In this document: positions 25,372 to 33,217 of the stretch, piece by piece
How positions within the stretch are numbered: position 1 is the stretch's first letter
How the letters are laid out: each line of letters starts with the position of its first letter
Assembly: GCA_035456265.1 (NCBI GenBank)
Contig: DATIDP010000149.1
Coordinates: 1 to 64,000 of the forward strand
Source of the DNA: DASUPK01 sp035456265
Lineage (GTDB): Bacteria > Actinomycetota > Thermoleophilia > Solirubrobacterales > 70-9
Length of the DNA stretch: 64,000 nucleotides
Reading direction: 5' to 3'
Notes under the pieces: generated by a model
Told to the model about the DNA's origin: nothing
Database searches by the model: none
What the model saw: only the letters and a program-made list of their open reading frames with translations
Program-made: the position numbers and the translations under genes

Positions 25372-25986
25372 CTGCCCGTCGAGATCGACACTCCCTCCGG
25401 TCCCGCCAGGGCGCACCTCACCGCGACCGGAGACGTCGGCGGTGCGGTCGTCCTCGGCCACGGAGCGGGCGGAGGCGTCGAGGCGCCCGATCTGGTCGCG
25501 GCGAGGGACGCGGCGGTCGGGGCGGGGTTCGCGGTCGCGCTCATCGAGCAGCCCTATCGCGTCGCGGGCAGGCGCTCGCCGGCTCCGGCCAAGAGGCTCG
25601 ACGAAGCATGGGTCGCCGTCATCGAGCATCTCCGGGCCGACGCCTTCCAGGATCTGCCCCTGGTCGTCGGCGGACGATCACTGGGTGCTCGCGTCGCCTG
25701 TCGGACGCTCGATCGGACCGGAGCGAAGGCGATCCTCTGCCTAGCCTTTCCACTCGTCCCTCCGCGCCGCGGAGACAAGCCTCCGCAGAGCCGCCTCCCC
25801 GAGCTCGAGACCGTCAACGTCCCCGTCCTCGTCGTGCAGGGCGAGAGCGACCGCTTCGGAATGCCCCCCGAGGGCCCCGGCAGGAGGGTCGTCAAGGTCC
25901 GGGGCGATCACGGTCTGAAGGCGGACAAGGAGGCGGTGGGCGAGGCCGTCGCGGCCTGGCTCGCCTCCCTCCCTATCTCCCGTTGA
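25372..25986 (+). CDS. Alpha/beta hydrolase (KANL3/TEX30-like) with CTG start abutting a tRNA
   Basis: 204 residues of clear protein: VVLGHGAGGGVEAPD (oxyanion loop), IEQPYRVAGRRSPAPAKRLDEAW, nucleophile GGRSLGARVACRT, FPLVPPRRGDKP, VVQGESDRFG with the acid and GDHGLK with the His. The frame has no ATG, GTG or TTG in the N-terminal half, and runs from a stop inside the tRNA (25306). The family-like N terminus (PVEIDTPSGPARAHL) places the start at CTG 25372, the base after tRNA-Ala. tRNA 3' processing would leave a leaderless CUG-initiated mRNA. Substrate unknown. It overlaps the convergent lipoprotein gene by 14 bases. Confidence 0.78.
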   Translation: MPVEIDTPSGPARAHLTATGDVGGAVVLGHGAGGGVEAPDLVAARDAAVGAGFAVALIEQPYRVAGRRSPAPAKRLDEAWVAVIEHLRADAFQDLPLVVGGRSLGARVACRTLDRTGAKAILCLAFPLVPPRRGDKPPQSRLPELETVNVPVLVVQGESDRFGMPPEGPGRRVVKVRGDHGLKADKEAVGEAVAAWLASLPISR

Positions 25987-26965
25987 GCAGCTGAACCAGG
26001 CTCCCTCGGGCGATCGTCCCGAAGAAGAACCCCGCCCCTCCGACAGGACTGAGCTCGACCCGGACCACCTCGACCCCCTCGTAGGAGGTGCTCCGGACCT
26101 GCACCCCGCTCACCATGCGGGACATCGGCTCTCCGGTGCGTGGATCCCGCGCTCCCGGAGCGAGCGAGGCCCTCAACCCCGCCTCGACCTGCCCCGCGCG
26201 CTCTGCCGTGCCGCCGAGCGCGCAGAGGACCTCGCGGTCGCGCTTCAGGCCCACGGCGACGAGCTCGATGCCCGTCTCGACCGAGAGCAGGAGCTTGTCC
26301 GGGATCATCCGAGCCGCGACGACATCGCCGAGACAGTCGGCCGCGGCGCGGTAGATCCGCTGATCGATCAGCCGCCCGTTGCGCCCGAGCAGGGCGGCAC
26401 GCGAGTTCTCGGAGATCGCGAGCACCGCGAAATCGGGCCCGAACGCGTCTCGCGCGCCCAGGCCGAGCACCCCCGAGCTCAGCAGCGGATCGGGCACCTG
26501 TGCATAACCGCCGACATCGACGAGAACGACCCCATCCCCGGGTTTGCGGCGGCCGACGCCGGCGAGCGCCGCTCGCAGCCCTGGAGCGCCCGTTCCATCG
26601 ATTCGCAGCCCGAAGGCGTAGGAGCCACCGACCGAGACGAGCCTGCGGGCGGCGAGCGGGTCCACACCGAACCGGCGGCGCAGCGTTGGAGCCGCCTCCA
26701 CCACGCTCTGAGCGTTGGGCCCCAGCGCTCGCGCCATCAGCTCGGGATCGAGGCCCGCCTGCCTGGCCAGCCGCGGCTCCGTCCAGCCGACCCCGAGCGA
26801 CCCGTGCTCGCCGCCGCCGCCGATCTCGGCCAGCGTGGCCGCGAGCGGACCCGGTGGGATCGGGCGATCGGAATGATCACCGCAGGCGGTCAGGCAGACG
26901 CTCAGGATCGCGAGCGCAGTGCAGGCCCGGAGCCACACGGCTACCGGGCGCGAGCGAGCTCCCAC
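25973..26965 (-). CDS. Putative lipoprotein of unknown function
   Basis: 330 residues. Type II signal peptide with lipobox LTACGD (Cys at about residue 28), so it should be anchored to the outer face of the membrane. The mature part has alternating short hydrophobic strands and helices (LLSSGVLGLGARDAFGPDFAVLAIS, ISVETGIELVAVGL) without a known motif, and a Cys pair (DCLGD, LCALGG). The start lies inside the end of the upstream M19-like gene (25-bp overlap), so the two are probably co-expressed. Confidence 0.72.
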   Translation of the reverse strand: MGARSRPVAVWLRACTALAILSVCLTACGDHSDRPIPPGPLAATLAEIGGGGEHGSLGVGWTEPRLARQAGLDPELMARALGPNAQSVVEAAPTLRRRFGVDPLAARRLVSVGGSYAFGLRIDGTGAPGLRAALAGVGRRKPGDGVVLVDVGGYAQVPDPLLSSGVLGLGARDAFGPDFAVLAISENSRAALLGRNGRLIDQRIYRAAADCLGDVVAARMIPDKLLLSVETGIELVAVGLKRDREVLCALGGTAERAGQVEAGLRASLAPGARDPRTGEPMSRMVSGVQVRSTSYEGVEVVRVELSPVGGAGFFFGTIARGSLVQLLNGR

Positions 26966-29007
26966 GTCCGCAGGTAGGCCTCGGCCGACCGGAAGAGGGA
27001 GCGCAGGGCCGGCCGGCCGCCGTGCTGGTCCATGTCGGCCAGCAGATCCGCGATCAGGCCGTAGTGCGCGACGCCGTCCGTGTTCAGGTCGAAGGTCCGG
27101 CTGCCGCTCCGCTCGCGCCGGAAGGTCACCTTGCCGAGGAAGGAGGGGAACGGGTAGACGAGCGGCGCCTGCGCCGCGTCCCCGCGCGGGCCCGGCAGCG
27201 ACGCGAACCCGCCGGTGTCGGTCCCGAGACCGACCCCGAAGTAGCGGCCCTTCGCTCGATCAGGCTTGAACGCCTCGATCTTCGCCGCGAGGCCGGTCGC
27301 CGTGTCGGGCGTCGCCGCAGCGATTCCGCCGAGCTTGTAGAGCAGCTTGAGCTGTCCGGGGGTCCAGGCTCCCCCCGTCCCCGTATGGCTCGAGACCAGC
27401 GGGTACCGGCGCCGCTTAGCGATCCGCAGCACCGCCTCCCGTGCCCACTCGCTCATGTGATCCACCTCGATCAGCATGTGGTTGGCGATCAGCCGCTTGA
27501 TCAGGTACTTGCCGAGCGGCGTGAGACCGTTCGTGTTGCACTGGGGGCCGGGGGGATAGGTCGGCATCCCAGCCTGCGCGAGCGGCGCCGCGGCGGGGAA
27601 GAGAGAGGCGAGCACCCCGAGCTCGAGCGGACCGAGGGTCCGAAGCTCCTCGCCCTGGCCGGGCTCCGGGCACGGCCCCGTGCGGAAGTAGTGGCCGGTC
27701 TGGAACGCCTCGAGGAGATTGATGAACGTGCCCTTGTCGCCCCCCTCGAGCGCCGAGCCGCCGAACGCGTTGTCGGTCCAGTGCATCGGGAACACGCCCC
27801 TCACCCCAAGCCGGCGGGCGTTGCGGATCCCGCGGTCGATGTCCTTCCGGCCGCACTGGGGCACGCCGTTGCGCTCGCTGCAGCCGAACAGATTCGATGA
27901 CTCGATCCCGATCACCACGGCCAGCCTGCCCCGCTCGATCGCGCTGCGGGCCTGCCTGGGCGTGTAGACGAGCCGGAACCAGCCCTTTCCCTTGCCGCCC
28001 GCCTGCGCGTCGACGTAGCCCTGCAGGCCACGAAGCGTCTGGATCTGCTGGCGAACGGCCTCCGTCTCATCACAGGGGTGCACCTTGCGCGGCTCGATCT
28101 CGCAGATCGGCTGGTCCTCGACGGTCTGGGCGACCACCAGGCGCTCGCCCGCCATCCAGGCCCGCTTCAGCCAGACGTAGTAGGTCTGCTGATGGGTGAT
28201 CGTGTCGCTGACCGGCCAGCCGGCGAACGTCGGCCAGCCGTGGGTGTCGTGCGTGCCGAAGGGAAGGCCGGTGCGGAGCAGGTTGCCGGTGATGTCCTCG
28301 CTCCCGTCCGCGCCGTGAACGCCGGCATCGTGGCCGAGCGCCTCGCTGATCCCGTACCGATCGAAGGGCTCGCCGTAGATCACGGCGCCGCCGGCCCGCT
28401 GGTTCGCGGTGATGTGCACGTGGAGGTCAGCGAAGCCGCGGACGTTTCCCTTGCGGTCGGTGCCGCGGAACGGTCTCCCCGTTGCGCCCACGTCGGCCTC
28501 GGGGAAGGGGTTGCAGCCCCGCGTGCGGCTGAGTCGAAACGGCGCGACGGGGCCGCCTGCTCGGGGAGAGATCAGGGCGAGCTCGCCGGAGCGGGAGATG
28601 CCAAGCTGGCGCCCGGCGGCAACGGAGAACAGGGCCGCCCTCCGCCTCGAGAGGTAAGCCACGGACCACTGTGCTGCCGGACCGGGGGTCTCTGCGCGCC
28701 CGACCGAGCCGTCGGGGTTGACGGCGAGCAGCCGGCCACCCTGGTCCTGAGGCAGAAAGGACCCCAGCGTCACGGGCTTCCAGAAGAACGCGGCGGCCGT
28801 CGACTTGCTCGGCTGGTCAACCCGATAGGTATCGCCGGTCACGCCGACGAAGCGGCCCGTCTCGGAGGAGCGCAGCGCGAAGCAGGAGTTGGCCAGATGG
28901 ACCGACTTGATCCCCTTCCTCGGGGGAGTGGCCGGCGCGGTCGCCACGAGTCCCAGCGCCCAGGTCACAGCGCCGAGGATCAGGCATCCGGTCATGCGGC
29001 GGCGCAT
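26941..29007 (-). CDS. Secreted peptidase M19-like metallohydrolase with N-terminal beta-trefoil-like domain
   Basis: 688 residues. Signal peptide at 1-27. Residues 38-170 contain three similar blocks (CFALRSSETGRFV, GGRLLAVNPDGSV, AAGRQLGISRSGEL), suggesting a beta-trefoil (inference). The rest is an amidohydrolase-type barrel: FADLHVHI (HxH metal site), VVIGIESSNLFG, GVRGVFPMHWTDNAFGGS, HMLIEVDHMSEWA, PLVSSHTGTGGAW and GVGLGTDTGGFASLPG, in the order seen in membrane-dipeptidase (M19) relatives. It may cleave small peptides or amides outside the cell. ATG 29007 was chosen; GTG 29013 gives two extra residues. Confidence 0.78.
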   Translation of the reverse strand: MRRRMTGCLILGAVTWALGLVATAPATPPRKGIKSVHLANSCFALRSSETGRFVGVTGDTYRVDQPSKSTAAAFFWKPVTLGSFLPQDQGGRLLAVNPDGSVGRAETPGPAAQWSVAYLSRRRAALFSVAAGRQLGISRSGELALISPRAGGPVAPFRLSRTRGCNPFPEADVGATGRPFRGTDRKGNVRGFADLHVHITANQRAGGAVIYGEPFDRYGISEALGHDAGVHGADGSEDITGNLLRTGLPFGTHDTHGWPTFAGWPVSDTITHQQTYYVWLKRAWMAGERLVVAQTVEDQPICEIEPRKVHPCDETEAVRQQIQTLRGLQGYVDAQAGGKGKGWFRLVYTPRQARSAIERGRLAVVIGIESSNLFGCSERNGVPQCGRKDIDRGIRNARRLGVRGVFPMHWTDNAFGGSALEGGDKGTFINLLEAFQTGHYFRTGPCPEPGQGEELRTLGPLELGVLASLFPAAAPLAQAGMPTYPPGPQCNTNGLTPLGKYLIKRLIANHMLIEVDHMSEWAREAVLRIAKRRRYPLVSSHTGTGGAWTPGQLKLLYKLGGIAAATPDTATGLAAKIEAFKPDRAKGRYFGVGLGTDTGGFASLPGPRGDAAQAPLVYPFPSFLGKVTFRRERSGSRTFDLNTDGVAHYGLIADLLADMDQHGGRPALRSLFRSAEAYLRTWELARAR

Positions 29008-29048
29008 CAGCACCGAACTAAATCACTCCGCACCTGCCCAGCTCCCGC

Positions 29049-30101
29049 TCAGGCGTGGAGCTCGGCCAATCGCTCGCCCTCCTCGCGCAGGTCTCGCTTC
29101 GCAGCGGCGTCGAGCTTGCCGAAGGGCTTCGTCCTGACCCTTCCCCTCTCGTAGCGCCAGGTTCCCGCCACCCGTCCATCGACGAGGAAGGTCGCGACCG
29201 ACTGCGGCGTCCTGGAGTTGAAGACCTTGGGCCGGTGCTGCTCGGGCAGGATCCCCGTGCGGCGGGCGTGAACCAGAAGGCTCGCGTCCCAGGTCGGCAG
29301 GAAGCGGACGGGCGCCGGCGTCTCCGGGTCGGGGAGCGGCAGCCGGGGAAGGTCGAGCAGCTCGGCCCCGTCCTCGGCCTCGAAGCGGCGCAGTCCGATC
29401 CGCTCCAGCACCGGGGCGACTCGCTTCGGCGGCAGGCCCGCCCAGTTGGTGATCTCCTCGAGCGTCGAGGGACCGAAGCCGCCCAGGTATCGCTTGACGA
29501 GCAGCTCTATCCCGTCCTCCTCTCCGAGCTTCGCGGGAGGCGGACCGAGCCAGTGCTCGGCCGCGGCGTAGAGGTCCGCGCGGCGGCGCTCCCAGGTGCC
29601 GGAGGGCGGCACCCTGACCAGGTCGAGCCACATGTTCACGCCGTTGGTGATCACGCTGTCCGAGCCGAGCAGCTCGTGGATCTCCTTGCGGCTCATCGTC
29701 CCGTCGCCGAGGCGGCCCCGAAGCTTGCGCGCCGCGGTGGAGACCTGCTTGGCGCTGTAGCCAAGTCGCGCCCTGCCATCGACCCAGGCCTCACGCCGAG
29801 ATCTCCTGATCCCGATCCCCATCGGCCAGTAATCGGACCTGGAGACCAGATGGATGGTCGCCCGCATCAGCGTCGCCTGGACGACTCCGCGGCGCTCCAG
29901 GGCACGATCCAGCTGAGCGCGCTCGAAACCCTCCAGACGCGACCAGAGGCCGATGTACATAGAGGGCGCGTACTGGGCCTGCAGGCCGCCCATGCGATCG
30001 AGGACCTTGGGGATCGCCGCCGCGCTGCGCTCGAGCAGCAGCTGCCGTGCCAGGAGGGCGCGATTGAGCTCTCCCTGGGTGAGTGTCCGCCCCGCGGCCA
30101 T
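29049..30101 (-). CDS. HTH_42 winged-helix protein, AlkZ-like DNA glycosylase
   Basis: 350 residues. The LTQGELNRALLARQLLLER start and GGLQAQYAPSMYIGLWSRL are typical of the HTH_42 superfamily. In that family the AlkZ-like branch uses a Q-x-Q motif (here Gln41 and Gln43) to remove bulky or crosslinking alkylated bases, while the YcaQ branch has QxD. ATIHLVSRSDYWPM and the C-terminal VATFLVDGRVAGTWRYE are also family features. A DNA-repair role is therefore likely but the lesion is unknown. TAGCCT lies six bases before the ATG; amt is divergent. Confidence 0.8.
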   Translation of the reverse strand: MAAGRTLTQGELNRALLARQLLLERSAAAIPKVLDRMGGLQAQYAPSMYIGLWSRLEGFERAQLDRALERRGVVQATLMRATIHLVSRSDYWPMGIGIRRSRREAWVDGRARLGYSAKQVSTAARKLRGRLGDGTMSRKEIHELLGSDSVITNGVNMWLDLVRVPPSGTWERRRADLYAAAEHWLGPPPAKLGEEDGIELLVKRYLGGFGPSTLEEITNWAGLPPKRVAPVLERIGLRRFEAEDGAELLDLPRLPLPDPETPAPVRFLPTWDASLLVHARRTGILPEQHRPKVFNSRTPQSVATFLVDGRVAGTWRYERGRVRTKPFGKLDAAAKRDLREEGERLAELHA

Positions 30102-30107
30102 GCGCGC

Positions 30108-30113
30108 AGGCTA
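30108..30113 (-). promoter_or_regulatory. -10 box (TAGCCT) for leaderless AlkZ-like gene
   Basis: Minus-strand TAGCCT ends 6 bases before the ATG (30099-30101). Confidence 0.5.
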
Positions 30114-30240
30114 TTGGGCCGTTGAGCGGGGGCTTGCGGACTCTCGGGTTATGCGTGATCTGCAGGCGTTTCGACCGTCCGGCGAAATCGTCCCACCCGT
30201 TTTCCGACAGTGGTCCAAAGAATCGCCGCCGGGCCGTTCA

Positions 30241-30307
30241 TACCGTGCTAACCGACGCAAACCGCGACCGCCCGAGGCTGCCTCGGCGGGCATGGAAAGG
30301 AACGGAA
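30241..30307 (+). promoter_or_regulatory. amt promoter/leader with hairpin
   Basis: TACCGT (30241-30246) is a possible -10 box. The following leader has a 9-bp stem with one bulge (CCG.CCGAGG 30268-30277 with CCTCGGCGG 30281-30289), then a GGAAAGGAA ribosome site before ATG 30308. The rest of the amt/AlkZ divergent spacer (30114-30240) shows nothing I can name. Confidence 0.35.
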
Positions 30308-31771
30308 ATGAGTCGAAAGTTGCTCTGGGCTCTGGCCCTCGCAGGGGTTCTGGTGCTCGCGCTGCCGACCGCGGCGTTCGCCCAGGACCCGACGCTGGAC
30401 GACACGATCTCATCGCTCAACACGATGTGGGTCATCGTCGCCGGCGTGCTCGTGATGTTCATGCAGGCGGGGTTCGCCCTGCTGGAAATCGGGTTCTCGC
30501 GAATGAAGAACGCGGGAGCGGGGATCGCCAAGATCCTGGTCAACTACTCGATCGCCTCCATCGCCTACTGGGCGGTTGGGTTCGCGCTCGCCTTCGGCGG
30601 CGCCGGAGCGATCGCCGGCACGCACGGGTTCTTCCTCAACGTGAGCGGGGATCCGGCTCAGGCGGCATCGCAGATTCCGCTGCTGGGCGTCGCCAACATC
30701 AGCCCGGCGGCCCTGCTGTTCTTCCAGTTCGTCTTCTGCGCCGTCTCCCTGGCGATCATCTGGGGAACGACGCTGGAGCGGATCAAGTTCGCCGCCTATG
30801 TGATCTACGCGATCATCTTCAGCGCGCTGATCTATCCGATCATCAGCCACTGGATCTTCGGTGGTGGCTGGCTGCAGGCGAACCTCGGTATGCAGGACTT
30901 CGCCGGATCGACGGTGGTCCACCTGATCGGCGCGACCGGAGCGTTCGCGGCCCTGCTGCTGCTCGGCGCGCGTCGCGGCAAGTTCGGGCCTGACGGCAGG
31001 CCGCGAGCGATCCCGGGCCATTCCATGCCGTTGGTGGGTCTCGGCATTCTGATCCTCTGGCTCGGCTGGTTCGGGTTCAACCCGGGCTCGACCCTGGGGG
31101 CCCTGGGAAACCGGTTCGCCGAGGTCGCCCTGGTGACCAACCTGGCGGCCGCCGCCGGCGTGATCACCGCGGTGGCGACGATGTACTTGATGCGAAAGAC
31201 CATCGACATCGGGATGGCCGGCAACGGCGCCATCGCTGGTCTGGTCGCGATCACGGCCCCGTCCGGATACGTCGAGTTCTGGGCCGCCCCGATCATCGGC
31301 GCGATCGCGGGTGTGGTCGTGGTCCTCGGCGTCCTGACCATCGACAAGTACCTCGACGACCCGGTTGGCGCGCTCTCCGCTCACGGCCTGGCGGGCATCG
31401 TGGGCACGCTCTGCTGCGGGATCTTCACCTCCCCGCGGCTGGCGGAGCTCAACGGCGTCGGCGATCCGGGTCTCTGGTACAGCGGCAGCTTCCACCAGCT
31501 GGGCATTCAGGCGCTGGGGATCGCGGTCGCGTTCGTCTCGGTGTTCGTGGTCTCATACGCGGTGTTCTTCGCGATCAAGCACACGATCGGTCTCCGCGTC
31601 ACGCCCGAGGAAGAGGACGCCGGGCTCGACATCTCCGAGCACGGCATGTACGGCTACCCCGAGCAGTTCATCCCGCAACCCGAGTACCCGGGTGCGGCGA
31701 GCGGGCCTCTGCCCGTTGGCCAGCCCGCTCTCGGCACCACGGCGATGACCGCGGACGCCAACGCCAAGTGA
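30308..31771 (+). CDS. amt: Ammonium transporter Amt
   Basis: 487-residue Amt/Rh channel with a cleavable-type signal (LLWALALAGVLVLALPTAAFA) and eleven membrane helices. Signature segments include WVIVAGVLVMFMQAGFALLE, the GGWL extracellular region, DFAGSTVVHLIGATGAFAALL (first pore His), LGWFGFNPGST and AHGLAGIVGTLCCGIF (second pore His). A cytoplasmic tail of about 55 residues follows. Start ATG 30308 has GGAAAGGAA upstream; longer frames upstream are not protein-like. It is coupled to a P-II gene 10 bases downstream, the standard nitrogen-uptake pair. Confidence 0.96.
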   Translation: MSRKLLWALALAGVLVLALPTAAFAQDPTLDDTISSLNTMWVIVAGVLVMFMQAGFALLEIGFSRMKNAGAGIAKILVNYSIASIAYWAVGFALAFGGAGAIAGTHGFFLNVSGDPAQAASQIPLLGVANISPAALLFFQFVFCAVSLAIIWGTTLERIKFAAYVIYAIIFSALIYPIISHWIFGGGWLQANLGMQDFAGSTVVHLIGATGAFAALLLLGARRGKFGPDGRPRAIPGHSMPLVGLGILILWLGWFGFNPGSTLGALGNRFAEVALVTNLAAAAGVITAVATMYLMRKTIDIGMAGNGAIAGLVAITAPSGYVEFWAAPIIGAIAGVVVVLGVLTIDKYLDDPVGALSAHGLAGIVGTLCCGIFTSPRLAELNGVGDPGLWYSGSFHQLGIQALGIAVAFVSVFVVSYAVFFAIKHTIGLRVTPEEEDAGLDISEHGMYGYPEQFIPQPEYPGAASGPLPVGQPALGTTAMTADANAK

Positions 31772-31781
31772 GGAGGTGAAC

Positions 31782-32150
31782 ATGAAGAAGATCGAAGCAT
31801 TCATCCGCCACGAGGCGTTCGAGCCGATCCGGACCGAGCTGCTCGACAAGGGATTCCCCTCCCTGTCGATCGGCGAGGTGAAGGGGTCCGGGCGCCAGAA
31901 GGGTGTCGTCGAGACCTATCGCGGCTCGAGTCTGACCGTCAACGTGCGACCGAAGCTCAAGGTGGAGGTCGTGGTTGAGGACAAGGACAAGGGCCTGGTC
32001 GTCGAGACGATCCTCAAGCACGCCCGGACGGGCGACGTCGGGGACGGGAAGATCTTCGTCCTGCCGGTGGAGGAGGCGATACGCATCCGCACCGGCGAGG
32101 AGGGAGAGGAGGTGCTGCAAGCGCACCAGGAAGAGGAAATTCCCGCCTGA
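31782..32150 (+). CDS. glnK: P-II nitrogen regulatory protein, GlnK type, lacking Tyr51
   Basis: 122 residues. P-II proteins sense ATP/ADP and 2-oxoglutarate and block Amt by inserting the T-loop. MKKIEAFIRHEAFEPIRTEL, GSGRQKGVVETYRG, RPKLKVEVVVEDK and TGDVGDGKIFVLPVEEAIRIRTGE are all family-typical. T-loop Tyr46 is kept but position 51, the residue uridylylated or adenylylated in many bacteria, is Leu (RGSSLTVN). So regulation is probably by ligand binding only. A perfect AGGAGG five bases before the ATG overlaps the amt stop. Confidence 0.94.
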   Translation: MKKIEAFIRHEAFEPIRTELLDKGFPSLSIGEVKGSGRQKGVVETYRGSSLTVNVRPKLKVEVVVEDKDKGLVVETILKHARTGDVGDGKIFVLPVEEAIRIRTGEEGEEVLQAHQEEEIPA

Positions 32151-32169
32151 CGCGGGCTGTCTGGAGTCA

Positions 32170-32198
32170 CGAGGGCCGGGCCACGCGCCCGGCCCTCG
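32170..32198 (+). terminator. Strong GC hairpin after glnK
   Basis: A perfect 12-bp stem (CGAGGGCCGGGC with GCCCGGCCCTCG) around CACGC, 20 bases after the glnK stop. No U-run follows, as is common in actinobacterial terminators. Confidence 0.7.
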
Positions 32199-32258
32199 TG
32201 CGTTCCGGGGGGCCGATTCGCCTGAACGCCGGCTGGCTCGGCGGGGTGCGACGGTCAA

Positions 32259-32264
32259 TACCCT
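32259..32264 (+). promoter_or_regulatory. -10 box (TACCCT) for leaderless metF
   Basis: TACCCT ends 8 bases before ATG 32273, no ribosome site. Confidence 0.45.
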
Positions 32265-32272
32265 TCCCTGCA

Positions 32273-33193
32273 ATGAGAATCGACGAGATCCTCGCCTCAT
32301 CGCGGCCGGTCTTCTCGGTCGAGTTCTTCCCCCCCAAGACGGAGGAGGGCCGCGCGACGCTGTTCGAGACGGTCGACGTGCTGCGCGAGCTCGGCCCGAG
32401 CTTCTTCTCGGTCACCTACGGGGCGGGCGGAGCGACGCGCGAGGGAACCGTCGACATCACCCGCGAGATCCGCGACGAACACGGTGTGGAGGCCATGGCC
32501 CATCTGAGCTGCGTGGGCGAGACCCGGGAAAGCCTGCGTGAGATCGTCGACCGGATCGCCGCGGCCGGAATCGAGAACATCCTGGCGCTGCGCGGGGACC
32601 CTCCTCGCGGCCAGGCCGACTTCGAGCAGCCCGAGGGAGGACTCGGCAGCGCGGCCGACCTCACGGCCCTGATCAGCGAGACGCATCCCGAGCTCGCCAT
32701 CGGGGGCGCCTGCTTCCCGGAGGTGCACCCGGAAGCGGACAACATGCAGGCGGACATCGCCTACCTGAAGACCAAGGTGGACAACGGCGCCAGCTTCCTG
32801 ATCACTCAGCTCTTCTACGACAACCGCTCGTACTTCGACTTCGTGCCGGCGGCGCGCGCGGCCGGCATCGAGGTGCCGATCATCCCGGGCGTCATGCCGA
32901 TGACCCGCTACAGGCAGATCGCGCGGATCGCGGAGCTCTGCGAGGCGAGGATTCCGGACCCGCTCTCGGATGCCATGGAGGCCGCCGACGGGAATGAGCA
33001 GGCCGAGTTCGGGATCGGAGTCGCCTATGCGGCCCAGCAGTGCGCCGAGCTGCTCCGGGAGGGTGCACCGGGAATCCACTTCTACGCGCTCAATCGCTGG
33101 CCGGCCACGCGGGCGATCCTCGCGGCGCTGAAGGCCGCCAAACCCTGGGAGACGGGCCCTTTTGAGGAGCCGGCGGCGGTTCGGGCGACCTGA
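32273..33193 (+). CDS. metF: Methylenetetrahydrofolate reductase
   Basis: FAD-dependent reduction of 5,10-methylene-THF to 5-methyl-THF for methionine synthesis. 306 residues, usual bacterial length. SVEFFPPKTEEG contains the catalytic Glu, followed by FFSVTYGAGG, HLSCVGETRESL, NILALRGDPPRG, GGACFPEVHPEA, DNGASFLITQLFYDN and PIIPGVMPMT. An upstream open stretch of the frame covers the glnK terminator and is not coding. Leaderless promoter TACCCT. Confidence 0.96.
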   Translation: MRIDEILASSRPVFSVEFFPPKTEEGRATLFETVDVLRELGPSFFSVTYGAGGATREGTVDITREIRDEHGVEAMAHLSCVGETRESLREIVDRIAAAGIENILALRGDPPRGQADFEQPEGGLGSAADLTALISETHPELAIGGACFPEVHPEADNMQADIAYLKTKVDNGASFLITQLFYDNRSYFDFVPAARAAGIEVPIIPGVMPMTRYRQIARIAELCEARIPDPLSDAMEAADGNEQAEFGIGVAYAAQQCAELLREGAPGIHFYALNRWPATRAILAALKAAKPWETGPFEEPAAVRAT

Positions 33194-33201
33194 GCTCCGC
33201 C

Positions 33202-33207
33202 TAGACT
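33202..33207 (+). promoter_or_regulatory. -10 box (TAGACT) for leaderless hydrolase
   Basis: TAGACT ends 10 bases before ATG 33218. Confidence 0.5.
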
Positions 33208-33217
33208 CGTCCTTCAG

